From Flavobacterium sp. 9AF (GTDB lineage Bacteria; Bacteroidota; Bacteroidia; Flavobacteriales; Flavobacteriaceae), in assembly GCF_902506265.1 (NCBI RefSeq), contig NZ_LR733556.1:391871-455870 (forward strand): a stretch of 64,000 nucleotides of DNA, given 5' to 3'. Position numbers and translations under genes: made by a program. The notes beneath the pieces are model-generated. The model saw nothing but the letters and a program-made list of their open reading frames with translations, had not been told where the DNA came from and searched no databases. Below, one piece after another: positions 33,212 to 42,409 of the stretch (position 1 is the stretch's first letter; each line of letters starts with the position of its first letter).

Positions 33212-34312
33212 ATGAAAAAAAAGTTTTTCTCAAGTATTATTGCATTAGTAATTCTATTAACCAGCTGTTCTAATGAGGATACTCAATCTCAACAAACTGA
33301 TTCACCTCAAAATGAGATATTCATTACTTCAGCTACAACAGTAACAACTGCTACTACAAAAAATTTACATTCAATTCATTTTATCTCTCAAAATATAGGT
33401 TATATTGCTGGAGGAAATGCTTCATTAGTAACACAAGATCAAAATGCTATTATTTTAAAATCAATAGATGGTGGAGTTACTTGGAATTCAATTTATACTT
33501 CTCAAAATGGATTTTATATTACACATATAACAGATCACAATGGTATTTTATACGCAACTACAAATTCCAATATTTTATTAAAATCATTAGATTCTGGTGC
33601 TTCTTGGTCAGAAAGTAGTATTACTACTGAATCCTTTTATGCTTCTAGAATATACTTCATTGATGCTAATAATGGTTTTATTCTAGGCTCTTTAAATGCT
33701 AATGGAAAATTGTTGAAAACTACCGATGGTGGAAACACGTGGGAAGAAGCATTAAGCAATGAAGATCAGAATACCTATTTAACAAATACAAAACTAGAAA
33801 GTATAACTTCCTATTTTGAAAATGGTAAATATGTTTTATTAATCACCGGAGGAAATTATACCCAAGGAAAGGTATTGAAAAGCATTGATAGTGGCACAAC
33901 TTGGACAACTACCACTATAACTACTGAAATACTTTTAACGGATATTTCTTTACAGGGCTCAGAAGGTTATATGGTGGGCAATAATGGAGTAACTTCATCT
34001 AATGAATTTGGAGAAGTATATAAAACCACAAATAAAGGACTTACTTGGAATAAAATTAATACCAATTATACTAATAAATTAAATCGAGTTGCTTATAAAA
34101 ATAACACTATAGGAATCATTGGTACCAATTCATTTAATGATTTAACCAATCCTGAATTTATTATTGTATCTAAAAATAATGGCCAAACTTGGCAAAAAAT
34201 CAATCATAATTTTGTTGTTGCTGGTTGGAACGATATAGCCTTTATAAATGATTACAAAATGATTGTTGTTGGATATAATGGCAAATGTATTTTGATTAAC
34301 CTTTCTAATTAA
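33212..34312 (+). CDS. Second Ycf48/BNR-like propeller lipoprotein
   Basis: 366 residues: lipoprotein signal (lipobox LLTSC, Cys 19) and a Gln/Ser/Thr-rich linker. Asp-box-like repeats follow (DGGVTWNSIY, DSGASWSESS, DGGNTWEEAL, DSGTTWTTT, NKGLTWNKIN, NNGQTWQKI), one per propeller blade, six visible. It resembles the protein at 30309. A surface-exposed binding protein is likely; the ligand is unknown. Confidence 0.78.
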   Translation: MKKKFFSSIIALVILLTSCSNEDTQSQQTDSPQNEIFITSATTVTTATTKNLHSIHFISQNIGYIAGGNASLVTQDQNAIILKSIDGGVTWNSIYTSQNGFYITHITDHNGILYATTNSNILLKSLDSGASWSESSITTESFYASRIYFIDANNGFILGSLNANGKLLKTTDGGNTWEEALSNEDQNTYLTNTKLESITSYFENGKYVLLITGGNYTQGKVLKSIDSGTTWTTTTITTEILLTDISLQGSEGYMVGNNGVTSSNEFGEVYKTTNKGLTWNKINTNYTNKLNRVAYKNNTIGIIGTNSFNDLTNPEFIIVSKNNGQTWQKINHNFVVAGWNDIAFINDYKMIVVGYNGKCILINLSN

Positions 34313-34341
34313 AAAAGTAAAACTTAGACCATTTTGAACTA

Positions 34342-34368
34342 AAAAGGCAATCCTATAGATTGCCTTTT
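34342..34368. terminator. Bidirectional terminator
   Basis: AAAAGGCAATC and GATTGCCTTTT form an 11-bp stem with a 5-nt loop. It serves the propeller gene on the plus strand and the short peptide gene on the minus strand. Confidence 0.8.
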
Positions 34369-34391
34369 AGTTTTATTAATCTTAATCATTG

Positions 34392-34565
34392 TTATGGACA
34401 GTAAGATTGCCCTCCAGGAATAGTGCAGCACCATACACCTGAAACTGCCATTTGTCCCCAAAAACCTCCCATAGCGTCACAGCTTTCCTTCGTTTTCCAA
34501 CCTCCATTAATGTTTTTAAGCTCATCTTTACTTAGGCTTTTACCTATCATTTTTACATTTTTCAT
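34392..34565 (-). CDS. Double-glycine-leader bacteriocin-like peptide
   Basis: 57-residue precursor peptide. The leader of 22 residues ends in LSKDELKNINGG, the classic double-glycine cleavage pattern of peptides exported by peptidase-containing ABC transporters (C39). The 35-residue core is Gly/Trp/Cys-rich with four cysteines (one Cys-Cys pair), for example WKTKESCDAMGGFWGQ and GVWCCTIPGGQSYCP. No transporter, modification enzyme or immunity gene is adjacent, so export and any processing would depend on loci elsewhere. It is a single gene between two terminating regions. Function as bacteriocin or signal peptide is inferred from the leader only. Confidence 0.75.
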   Translation of the reverse strand: MKNVKMIGKSLSKDELKNINGGWKTKESCDAMGGFWGQMAVSGVWCCTIPGGQSYCP

Positions 34566-35033
34566 AATTAAATTGTTTGTATGTTGAATTATTTGTAAGA
34601 TACATTTAATTTTTTAAATTACTTCTTATACAGAAGACTTTATGAAATTATTAACAGTTAACCCGTTGATTTTTAAAAACACTTCAACCTTTTTCAACAA
34701 TACTTTTCTCTCATTTTTCGTTCAATATTCATATTTATATGTCAATATAAAAAGAGATGTTACACACTAGTGAAGCTAACTGACAAATTACTACACTTAT
34801 ATCAGTTAGAAAGTAAAAAATCGAAAAAGAAAAGAGATTAATAGAAGAGCATTTTTAGGTTAATAACTTAACTTTTTAAACCTAAATACCTAAATTTTAT
34901 GTCTAATAACCTAAATTTATACTTAAAGGATAAATTTTAGGTTTTATACCATTCATCAAACTAATAAAATCTTGAAAATTCTATTTTTATTATTTTTACA
35001 TTGGAGATTAATAATTACATCTCATCTTACAAT
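34566..35033. other. Non-coding spacer with ACCTAAA/TTTAGGT repeats
   Basis: No ORF or RNA recognised. ACCTAAA occurs at 34880, 34888 and 34909 and its complement TTTAGGT at 34854 and 34936, which allows two alternative hairpins. A weak -7 box TATTTTTA precedes the gene at 35034. Confidence 0.45.
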
Positions 35034-35576
35034 ATGACATTAGAAAATCTAGAAATTAAAATATCCGATGTAACCAAATGCTTAATTACTATGGTAAATG
35101 ATCTTTGCTGTAATACCCTATCTAAAAATTGGTATTATATATTATCGGAAATTGATGAAACTATTGGTAAGAATTTATTTGAAAAAAATAAAATTAGAAA
35201 AAAAACTAATGAAGGTATAGCTCCTAAACATTTAGAAGAAATTACGCAAGATTTAGCTTTACTTTATACTAATCTGTATGATATAAATTTCTACATTTAT
35301 AAGGCTACAAAAGATAAAACCGTTATTGATATTAAATATTTTCTAAAAACTTCTCATACTAAAGATTTCTATGAAACGATAAAGAACAATGATCCCATGT
35401 GGCATTGTAAAGTGGCTATACCTCCTTATTTAAGTTCTATTGGAAAGCCTACAAAAGAAAAAAAGAAGTTTGATGTTAATTGGCAATTAGGTGGAATAAG
35501 ATATGAATGGTATCTTTTTTTATATCGTTTTGAGTATTATTTATATAAAACTAGAAAAGGATTCACAAACTTGTAA
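35034..35576 (+). CDS. Hypothetical cytosolic protein
   Basis: 180 residues from ATG 35034; an upstream TTG at 35001 would overlap the predicted transcription start. No signal peptide or membrane segment. It is mainly helical, with a Tyr/Trp-rich C-terminus (RYEWYLFLYRFEYYLYKTRKG). It resembles no family I can name. It stands alone, with distinctive spacers on both sides, and could be an accessory gene. Confidence 0.6.
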   Translation: MTLENLEIKISDVTKCLITMVNDLCCNTLSKNWYYILSEIDETIGKNLFEKNKIRKKTNEGIAPKHLEEITQDLALLYTNLYDINFYIYKATKDKTVIDIKYFLKTSHTKDFYETIKNNDPMWHCKVAIPPYLSSIGKPTKEKKKFDVNWQLGGIRYEWYLFLYRFEYYLYKTRKGFTNL

Positions 35577-35732
35577 TATTGTAAACATTTCATAAGTAGC
35601 TCACTCATAATATTACTTACTGAATGAGACCTTTACAGGGTGACAAGATTGCGAGTATTTAATTACCTTTATAAAACAACCTTTAACTTTAAAACCCTTA
35701 AACAATTTTAAACAATCTTAAACCATTTCTAC

Positions 35733-36434
35733 CTAATGACAATTGGCTTCTGCTTGTACAAAAAGGCTGGTTGTACTTGGAGAAATGTAAGGAATATTTA
35801 AGCCTAGTCCTCTTGTAATAAATAAAATGCCAATAAAAATTGCTATCAAAGGAATTACTTTTTGTATAGTATTTCTAATTGGATTTGTAATTAAATTTGA
35901 GACTAATACTACCAAACTCATTAAAGGGATGGTTCCTAAACCATAAAGAAGCATATATAAAATACTATAAGATAGATAAGGCATAGCCAATGCTCCAAAA
36001 AGTGCTACATAAACCATTCCGCAAGGTAAATAACCATTTAGCAATCCTATTGTAAAAAGTGAAGAATACGATTTCTTTTTAAATTGTTTGCCTAAATGAG
36101 TCTTTACTTTGGAAATAATTTTATAAACTGGTTTTGAAAAATTATATTGGGCCAAAGTTTTTTCAGGTATCAATGCAATTAAAATTATTAGAATACCAAC
36201 TAATATAGATAATTGTTGTTGCATTCCTGCCAAGAAAAAACCTTTACCCAATACCCCAAAAACTAAACCTAATGAACTATAGGCAATTATTCTGCCCAAG
36301 TGATACACAAATATTTGTGTTATTTTTTTAACTTTATTATTTCTATCCACAGGTAACATCATAGCAATAGGTCCGCACATACCAATGCAGTGAAAACTAC
36401 TGATTAAACCAAATATGATAGCGGTGTAAAGCAT
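35733..36434 (-). CDS. SafE-like membrane protein of the cbb3 cluster
   Basis: 233-residue membrane protein with about six helices, of the sulfite-exporter TauE/SafE-like (DsbD-2-like) group. The N-terminal HCIGMCGPIAMM has the His-Cys...Cys motif typical of the copy that ends cco clusters and that is linked to copper delivery for oxidase assembly. Last gene of the minus-strand cco series. The copper role is inferred from context. Confidence 0.78.
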   Translation of the reverse strand: MLYTAIIFGLISSFHCIGMCGPIAMMLPVDRNNKVKKITQIFVYHLGRIIAYSSLGLVFGVLGKGFFLAGMQQQLSILVGILIILIALIPEKTLAQYNFSKPVYKIISKVKTHLGKQFKKKSYSSLFTIGLLNGYLPCGMVYVALFGALAMPYLSYSILYMLLYGLGTIPLMSLVVLVSNLITNPIRNTIQKVIPLIAIFIGILFITRGLGLNIPYISPSTTSLFVQAEANCH

Positions 36435-36496
36435 TTTTTTGACTGATATCTGTTATGTGTTTTTTGTTTGTGTTTAAAAATTGAAACGTGATTTTT

Positions 36497-36585
36497 AGCC
36501 CCGATAGCAGTAGAAATCCTTTTCTTTTTGTCATTTTGAGCGCAGTCGAAAAGCAAAAAGAAAAGATTGTAACGGATAGCGGGTG
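36497..36585. repeat. Palindromic interspersed repeat
   Basis: An imperfect palindrome: GCCCCGATAGC...AATCCTTTTCTTTTTG pairs with CAAAAAGAAAAGATT...GATAGCGGG around a loop containing GAGCGCAGTCGAAAA. This type of REP-like sequence is scattered through Flavobacterium genomes. Confidence 0.65.
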
Positions 36586-36662
36586 TGATCTTCTTCCGAA
36601 GCCGTATTGTTATGCTCCTTAAAATACTAACCACTAATTACAAACTACTAATCACTAAAAAA

Positions 36663-37121
36663 CTAATAATAAACCGACTGTTTGTTTCTATATTGCACGC
36701 CATCGTATTCCCATTCTACTGTAATGTCCCAAAGACCGCCTACCAAGTTACTTTTAGGTATGAGCAAATTTGAAGAAGACAATGAAATTTCCATTTCAGA
36801 ATCTAATTTCTGGTTAGACGGTCTATATAAGGACACTTTACCTTTTATATTTTTATAGTTAAAATCGTTTGGAAAAGCAACTTGAATTCCTTCTGTAACT
36901 TTTTCAATTTTTACTTTATTAATCAAAGCATTTGCATTTGATGTTCGATTGATATTTCCCTGTACTTTAAGTTCTTGTTGGTAATAATCCTCTGTTACCA
37001 ATTCGTTATCGTATTTAGAATTAGATTGCACTTTGAACACAAAAAACAAGATAAATGTCATAAACAATCCAAACGCAATTACAATACCTGTTCCCCAATT
37101 TATTTTCATATTTTTTGTCAT
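36663..37121 (-). CDS. FixH-family cbb3 assembly protein
   Basis: 152 residues: one N-terminal membrane helix (GIVIAFGLFMTFILFFVF, about 11-28) and a periplasmic beta domain beginning YDNELVTEDYYQQEL, the FixH signature, with GGLWDITVEWEYDG near the end. FixH works with the CcoI copper ATPase in delivering copper or assembling the oxidase. Downstream of ccoG, as usual. Confidence 0.85.
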   Translation of the reverse strand: MTKNMKINWGTGIVIAFGLFMTFILFFVFKVQSNSKYDNELVTEDYYQQELKVQGNINRTSNANALINKVKIEKVTEGIQVAFPNDFNYKNIKGKVSLYRPSNQKLDSEMEISLSSSNLLIPKSNLVGGLWDITVEWEYDGVQYRNKQSVYY

Positions 37122-37268
37122 TACGAGGAACGAAGTAATCGCATCCTCTGTTAGTATTTTATATATATATCGTCAATTCGAGTAATCTTTACACCATCAA
37201 ATGAATTGAAAAATGCATAAGAACCACAGTGTAGCAAACAAAACTTCTCGAATGCGCTCGAAGTGACA
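37122..37268. repeat. Interspersed repeats between fixH and ccoG
   Basis: GTCATTACGAGGAACGAAG (near 37127) is a common flavobacterial repeat word. A second unit opens with CGTCAATTCGAGTA (37169) and closes with CTCGAATGCGCTCGAAGTGAC, related to R1/R2 at 4106-4347. Confidence 0.55.
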
Positions 37269-37274
37269 ACTCTG

Positions 37275-38693
37275 TTAATTAAAAGACCTTGGTCCTAAGA
37301 ATGTTGTGGTTGTAGTTTCGATTAATTTGCCATCGTTATACACTCCAATTTTAACTTTCATTTTATCTTCTTTTACTTCATTAATGGGTATTTCAATAAA
37401 TAATGTTCCTTGGTACAAGGCTTCTTTTTTTACTACAATATGTTTGTTACCGACTAATTTAATTTCTCCTAGTGGTTTTTCTAATTTAAAGGAAACATTT
37501 TCAAAATCTTTGACAGTTTTATTCACTATTTTGTAAGTAAAAACATTACTTATTACTGTCCCTTTTTGTTCATATAGTTGTCCTGGTAGTCTGAATACAT
37601 TAGCTTCCACATCATTACGCAAGAAAAGTAGACCAATCAAAACACCTATGAGAATGGTTAATACTGCAATGTAACCTTTCATTCTGGTTGTAAGTTTGAA
37701 CTTTTCTTTCTTTACAATTTCATCTTCACTGGCATAACGAATCAATCCTTTAGGTAAACCTACTTTATCCATAATAGTATCACACTCATCGATACACGCT
37801 GTACAATTGATACATTCTAGTTGAGTTCCATTTCGAATATCTATTCCTGTAGGACAAACTACAATACATTGTTTGCAATCGATACAATCTCCTTTACCAG
37901 AAATGCTTCTATCTTCTCTTTTGTCCCATTTGGCTCTTCCTTTTTCGCCTTCACCCCTTACATGATCATAAGCAACATTTATTGATTTATTATCTAATAA
38001 AACACCTTGCATTCTTCCATAGGGACAAGCTATAATACAAACTTGTTCTCTAAACCATGCAAAAATAAAATAGAACACTCCTGTAAAAATGAGTAAAGCA
38101 ATAAGAGTACTTATATTCTCGCTTGGTCCTTCTTCTATGTATTCTAACAATTTATCACTACCTATAAGATACGCAAGAAATACATTAGCAATTAAAAAAG
38201 AAATTACAAAAAATATAACCCATTTTATAAGTCTTTTTCTAATTTTTTCTGCATTCCATTCTTGTTTTGCCAAACGCATTTGTGCGCCTCTATCTCCATC
38301 AATCCAATATTCTATTCTTCTGAAAACCATTTCCATAAAAATAGTCTGTGGACAAAACCAACCGCAAAATATGCGCCCAAAAGCAACTGTAAATAAGGTT
38401 AAACCCACCACTCCTATAATCATCGATAATACAAAAATATAGAAATCTTGTGGCCAAAATGGGAAACCAAAAATGGAAAACTTACGTTCTAATACATTAA
38501 ATAATAAAAACTGATTACCATTTATTTTAATAAAAGGTGCCGAGAGTAAAAATGCTAAAAGAAAATAACTTAATAACTTTCTCTTATCATAATATTTTCC
38601 AGAGGGTTTTTTAGGAAAAATAAAATTTCGTTTTCCTTCTTCGTTTATAGTAGCAATGCTATCTCTAAAACTTTCATCTGGTAAATTTGACAT
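37275..38693 (-). CDS. ccoG: Cytochrome c oxidase accessory protein CcoG
   Basis: 472 residues, a membrane iron-sulfur protein. Several helices flank CGWFCPQTIF and CIIACPYGRMQG. Two 4Fe-4S motifs follow (CIDCKQCIVVCPTG and CINCTACIDEC, about 265-310), then a C-terminal beta domain. CcoG reduces Cu(II) for oxidase assembly in proteobacteria. Length and motif order are normal. Confidence 0.9.
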   Translation of the reverse strand: MSNLPDESFRDSIATINEEGKRNFIFPKKPSGKYYDKRKLLSYFLLAFLLSAPFIKINGNQFLLFNVLERKFSIFGFPFWPQDFYIFVLSMIIGVVGLTLFTVAFGRIFCGWFCPQTIFMEMVFRRIEYWIDGDRGAQMRLAKQEWNAEKIRKRLIKWVIFFVISFLIANVFLAYLIGSDKLLEYIEEGPSENISTLIALLIFTGVFYFIFAWFREQVCIIACPYGRMQGVLLDNKSINVAYDHVRGEGEKGRAKWDKREDRSISGKGDCIDCKQCIVVCPTGIDIRNGTQLECINCTACIDECDTIMDKVGLPKGLIRYASEDEIVKKEKFKLTTRMKGYIAVLTILIGVLIGLLFLRNDVEANVFRLPGQLYEQKGTVISNVFTYKIVNKTVKDFENVSFKLEKPLGEIKLVGNKHIVVKKEALYQGTLFIEIPINEVKEDKMKVKIGVYNDGKLIETTTTTFLGPRSFN

Positions 38694-38747
38694 AATTATA
38701 TAAATTAATTTGATTAAAAAAGAGGTTTATAATAAACCTCTAATTTA

Positions 38748-39698
38748 CTACTCAGCTACGATACTATCAGTAACTTTTGTTACTTCATCAGTTATTTTTT
38801 TAGCTTCTACAGCTGCTCCTTCTTCTACCCAAAGTTCCCCTTCAGGTGCTTTTGCATTTGCAGGATTAGAACCTTGTAATGAAATAATATAACTTGCTAA
38901 TTTCTGAATATCAGTTGGTTTAATTACTTCTTTCCAAGGAGCCATTACTGTATTTTTTTGACTACCTTCAGAAATTACTTTAAAGATATTTTTTATTCCT
39001 CCACCATTGATCCAATAAGCGTCAGTTAAATTTGGACCAATATTACCTTCTAAATTTTCTTTATGACAAGAAGCACAGTTATTTTCAGTAAAAATTCTTT
39101 TACCATCTGCGATACTTGCTGCATCTTTCATAAGTTCAACATTATCCAAATTCACTAAATCGGGAGCATTTTTCAAATATTCTTCATGTTCTTTTTGCGC
39201 ATCTAACATAGCCATTTCATATTCTTCTTTTTGAGTATAATCTCCAACAATATGAAAACGAATTAAATAAACTGCTGCAAAAATTAGTGTTCCATAAAAT
39301 AAATACACCCACCAAGGAGGTAATACATTATCTAATTCTTTAATACCATCATAATTGTGATCTAACATAACATCGGCTTCTTGCTCAATCGCTTTGGACC
39401 TTGTTAATTTTTTCATGATATTTTTATAGAATGCACTTTCTGTAAATGGTAACTCTTGTGCTTCTTTTAATTGTTTTTTCTGTTCTTCGCTCAATAGTTG
39501 ATAAGTAACTTTATCCACCGCGCTAATTACTATTTCAATTGCAATTAAAAGAAATAGAAAAACAAATAAGAAGACAGAAACCATAGGGTACTCTATAAAA
39601 GCCGGTTTTTCACCAGAATCTATAAAGTATTCCATTCCTGCAAAAACGGCTGCAAAGATTAATGGAACTCTAACGTATGAAGGGATGATGTTTTTCAT
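38748..39698 (-). CDS. ccoP: cbb3 oxidase subunit III, CcoP
   Basis: 316 residues: two N-terminal membrane helices (the extra one is usual in Bacteroidota), a third near 115-135 (PPWWVYLFYGTLIFAAVYLI), then a cytochrome c domain with NNCASCHKENLEG (haem c) and methionine-bearing VMAPWKEVI. Only one haem motif is visible, whereas proteobacterial CcoP has two; this single-haem form is seen in many Bacteroidota. The C-terminus is Glu/Ala-rich. Confidence 0.88.
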   Translation of the reverse strand: MKNIIPSYVRVPLIFAAVFAGMEYFIDSGEKPAFIEYPMVSVFLFVFLFLLIAIEIVISAVDKVTYQLLSEEQKKQLKEAQELPFTESAFYKNIMKKLTRSKAIEQEADVMLDHNYDGIKELDNVLPPWWVYLFYGTLIFAAVYLIRFHIVGDYTQKEEYEMAMLDAQKEHEEYLKNAPDLVNLDNVELMKDAASIADGKRIFTENNCASCHKENLEGNIGPNLTDAYWINGGGIKNIFKVISEGSQKNTVMAPWKEVIKPTDIQKLASYIISLQGSNPANAKAPEGELWVEEGAAVEAKKITDEVTKVTDSIVAE

Positions 39699-39735
39699 AT
39701 ATGTAATTTTATTTATAATAGATTGTATCTATATA

Positions 39736-39909
39736 TTATAATTCGTCTTTTATGGGTAATTCGCTTAATTCTTTTATTTTTTCCTTTTTATAAGTAAAAA
39801 CCCATATAAAAAGAACTAGAAAGAATGTAAAAAATATACCTAAGGATAGGATTGGATAAATCTCAACACCCGCTATTGTTTCTAAATTATGTTTGATAAA
39901 TTTTAACAT
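39736..39909 (-). CDS. ccoQ: cbb3 oxidase subunit IV, CcoQ
   Basis: 57-residue protein with one membrane helix (LSLGIFFTFFLVLFIWVF, about 22-39) and a charged tail (YKKEKIKELSELPIKDEL). Position between ccoNO and ccoP, size and the single helix identify it as CcoQ, which stabilises the complex. It is 5 bp after the ccoNO stop. Confidence 0.85.
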   Translation of the reverse strand: MLKFIKHNLETIAGVEIYPILSLGIFFTFFLVLFIWVFTYKKEKIKELSELPIKDEL

Positions 39910-39914
39910 ACTGT

Positions 39915-42113
39915 TTATTTTTTAGCGTTATCTTCTTTTGTAATATCAGTTCCTAAACGTTGTAAGTAAGCAATCAAAGCAGTAATTTCTCTATCTTTTA
40001 CAGGTACAAATTCCGCACCACTAGTTGCTTTTTGCTCATCAAATGATTTTTTGATATCATTATTCTTCATTAAGTTTGCCTCAATCTTAGAAGCTTGCTC
40101 TTTCATATTTATATGAGCATTTTTTACATCTTCATTTGTATATGGCACACCTAATGTTTGCATTACTTTCATTTTTTCTTGAGTAGTAGATGTATCTAAT
40201 TTATTTCTAATTACCCATTTATAGCCTGGCATAATAGAACCAGAAGAAGTACTTTGCGGGTCCCATAAGTGATTGAAATGCCAATCATCTGAACGTCCAC
40301 CATTATTTGGTTTACCCGAAACGCCTTCACGAGCTAAATCTGGGCCTGTACGTTTAGAACCCCATAAAAATGGATGGTCATATACAAATTCTCCTGCTTT
40401 TGAATATTCTCCATAACGCACAACTTCGGAACGGAAAGGCCTTACCATTTGAGAGTGACAGTTATTACACCCCTCTCTAATGTAAATATCTCTACCTTCT
40501 AATTCTAAAGGCGTGTAAGGTTTTACACTAGCTATAGTGGGGATATTTGATTTTACCATGATAGTAGGTACAATTTGCAAAATACCTCCAATTAAAATCG
40601 CAATGGTTGCTAAAATAGTTAACTGAATTGGCTTTCTTTCTAACCATGGATGGAATTTTTCACCTTTTAATCGTCCAGAAGCAATTTTAGTTAATGCCGG
40701 TGCTTCAGCTAATTCGTCTTCCACTGGTTTTCCCGCCATTACCGTGCGAGCCACATTGTAAACTAATACTAATAATCCAATTACAAATAATGTTCCTCCA
40801 ATAGCTCTCATCAAATACATAGGCATAATTTCAGTAACTGTTTCTAAGAAATTTCCGTATTGTAAAGTGCCATCAGGTTTAAATTGTTTCCACATAGAAG
40901 CTTGTGTAAATCCTGCTACATACATTGGTAACGCATATAAAATAATTCCAAGAGTTCCAATCCAGAAATGGAAATTAGCTAAAGCAGTAGAATATAGTTT
41001 TGTTTTAGTCATTCTAGGAATTAACCAATAAATCATACCAAATGTCATAAAACCGTTCCATGCTAATGCTCCAACATGAACGTGAGCTACAATCCAATCC
41101 GTAAAATGGGCAATTGCGTTTACATTTTTAAGAGACAACATTGGTCCTTCAAAAGTAGCCATACCATAACCTGTAATACCTACAACAAAGAATTTTAAAA
41201 CAGGTTCTGTACGCACTTTATCCCAAACACCTCTTAAAGTTAATAACCCATTAATCATTCCTCCCCAAGATGGAGCAATAAGCATTACAGAAAAAACTAC
41301 TCCTAAATTTTGTGCCCAATCTGGTAGAGCAGTATATAATAGATGGTGAGGACCTGCCCAAATGTAAATGAAGATTAATGACCAAAAATGTATAATGGAT
41401 AAGCGATAAGAATATACAGGTCTGTTTGCAGCTTTAGGTACAAAATAATACATCAATCCAAGGAAAGGTGTGGTTAAAAAGAAAGCCACCGCATTGTGTC
41501 CATACCACCATTGTACTAAAGCATCTTGAACACCAGCATATACAGAATAACTTTTTAATGCAGAAACAGGTAGTTCCAAACTATTAAAGATATGTAATAC
41601 GGCAACAGTTACAAAAGTGGCAATATAAAACCAGATAGCTACATATAAATGTCGCTCTCTTCTACGTAAAATTGTCATAATCATATTGATACCAAATACT
41701 ACCCAAATTAAGGCAATAGCAATATCTATAGGCCATTCTAATTCTGCATATTCTTTAGAAGTTGTATATCCTAAAGGTAAGGTAATGGCAGCTGCTACAA
41801 TGATTAATTGCCATCCCCAGAAATTAATGTTACTTAAAACATCACTATACATTCTAGTTTTTAATAATCTTTGTAACGAATAGTACACACCTGCAAAAAT
41901 AGCATTACCTACAAAGGCAAAAATAACAGCATTAGTGTGTAACGGTCTTAATCTTCCAAAACTTAACCAAGAGATTCCATCGGTCATATTTGGAAAAAGA
42001 AACATAAAGGCAACTGTGAGACCAACGAGCATACCTACCACTCCAAACAAGATACTTGCATAAAGGAATTTCTTTACAATTTTGTTGTCGTAATAAAATT
42101 GTTGCATTTCCAT
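39915..42113 (-). CDS. ccoN: cbb3 oxidase fused subunits I and II (CcoNO)
   Basis: 732 residues joining two oxidase subunits. Residues about 1-460 are the twelve-helix CcoN, with haem/copper ligands in LRPLHTNAVIFAF, WYGHNAVAFFLT and DWIVAHVHVGALAWNG. After a linker, residues about 490-730 are CcoO, with one helix and the haem-c motif GCNNCHSQMVRP, then PDLAREG. The fusion is common in Bacteroidota. This is the catalytic unit of the high-affinity oxidase used at low oxygen. Confidence 0.93.
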   Translation of the reverse strand: MEMQQFYYDNKIVKKFLYASILFGVVGMLVGLTVAFMFLFPNMTDGISWLSFGRLRPLHTNAVIFAFVGNAIFAGVYYSLQRLLKTRMYSDVLSNINFWGWQLIIVAAAITLPLGYTTSKEYAELEWPIDIAIALIWVVFGINMIMTILRRRERHLYVAIWFYIATFVTVAVLHIFNSLELPVSALKSYSVYAGVQDALVQWWYGHNAVAFFLTTPFLGLMYYFVPKAANRPVYSYRLSIIHFWSLIFIYIWAGPHHLLYTALPDWAQNLGVVFSVMLIAPSWGGMINGLLTLRGVWDKVRTEPVLKFFVVGITGYGMATFEGPMLSLKNVNAIAHFTDWIVAHVHVGALAWNGFMTFGMIYWLIPRMTKTKLYSTALANFHFWIGTLGIILYALPMYVAGFTQASMWKQFKPDGTLQYGNFLETVTEIMPMYLMRAIGGTLFVIGLLVLVYNVARTVMAGKPVEDELAEAPALTKIASGRLKGEKFHPWLERKPIQLTILATIAILIGGILQIVPTIMVKSNIPTIASVKPYTPLELEGRDIYIREGCNNCHSQMVRPFRSEVVRYGEYSKAGEFVYDHPFLWGSKRTGPDLAREGVSGKPNNGGRSDDWHFNHLWDPQSTSSGSIMPGYKWVIRNKLDTSTTQEKMKVMQTLGVPYTNEDVKNAHINMKEQASKIEANLMKNNDIKKSFDEQKATSGAEFVPVKDREITALIAYLQRLGTDITKEDNAKK

Positions 42114-42137
42114 AATTAGATTAATTTTTTTGTTTTT

Positions 42138-42311
42138 CTACTTTTTAATTATTTTACTTGGGCTTTTTTTTAATTCATCGTCAAATAGCATTCTGACTGA
42201 TGGTGTATAATCGTCGTCAAATTGCCCACTTCGCACTGCTTTTATAAAAGCAACTAAAAAGACAATTGCAACTAAAATACTTACTGTGATTAAAATATAA
42301 ATGACACTCAT
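42138..42311 (-). CDS. ccoS: cbb3 maturation protein CcoS
   Basis: 57-residue protein starting MSVIYILITVSILVAIVFLV, one membrane helix, then GQFDDDYTPSVRMLFDDE, the CcoS signature. Required for cofactor insertion into cbb3 oxidase. First gene of the cco operon, 24 bp before ccoNO, with the Fnr-type box at 42359 upstream. Confidence 0.88.
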   Translation of the reverse strand: MSVIYILITVSILVAIVFLVAFIKAVRSGQFDDDYTPSVRMLFDDELKKSPSKIIKK

Positions 42312-42329
42312 ACCTTAAAATTATGTTAA

Positions 42330-42374
42330 CAAAGTTAATAGTACGCTTTTTCAAAAAATATGATATTTATCATA
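42330..42374 (-). promoter_or_regulatory. Fnr-type box and -7 box of the cco operon
   Basis: TATGAT-ATTT-ATCATA (42359-42374) is a perfect inverted repeat with a TGA-N6-TCA core. On the minus strand a perfect -7 box TAACTTTG (42330-42337) follows, its G 36.5 bp from the centre, identical to hemN. Confidence 0.75.
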
Positions 42375-42409
42375 CTTACCTTATTTGAAAGCAAACCAAT
42401 ATGAACTTT

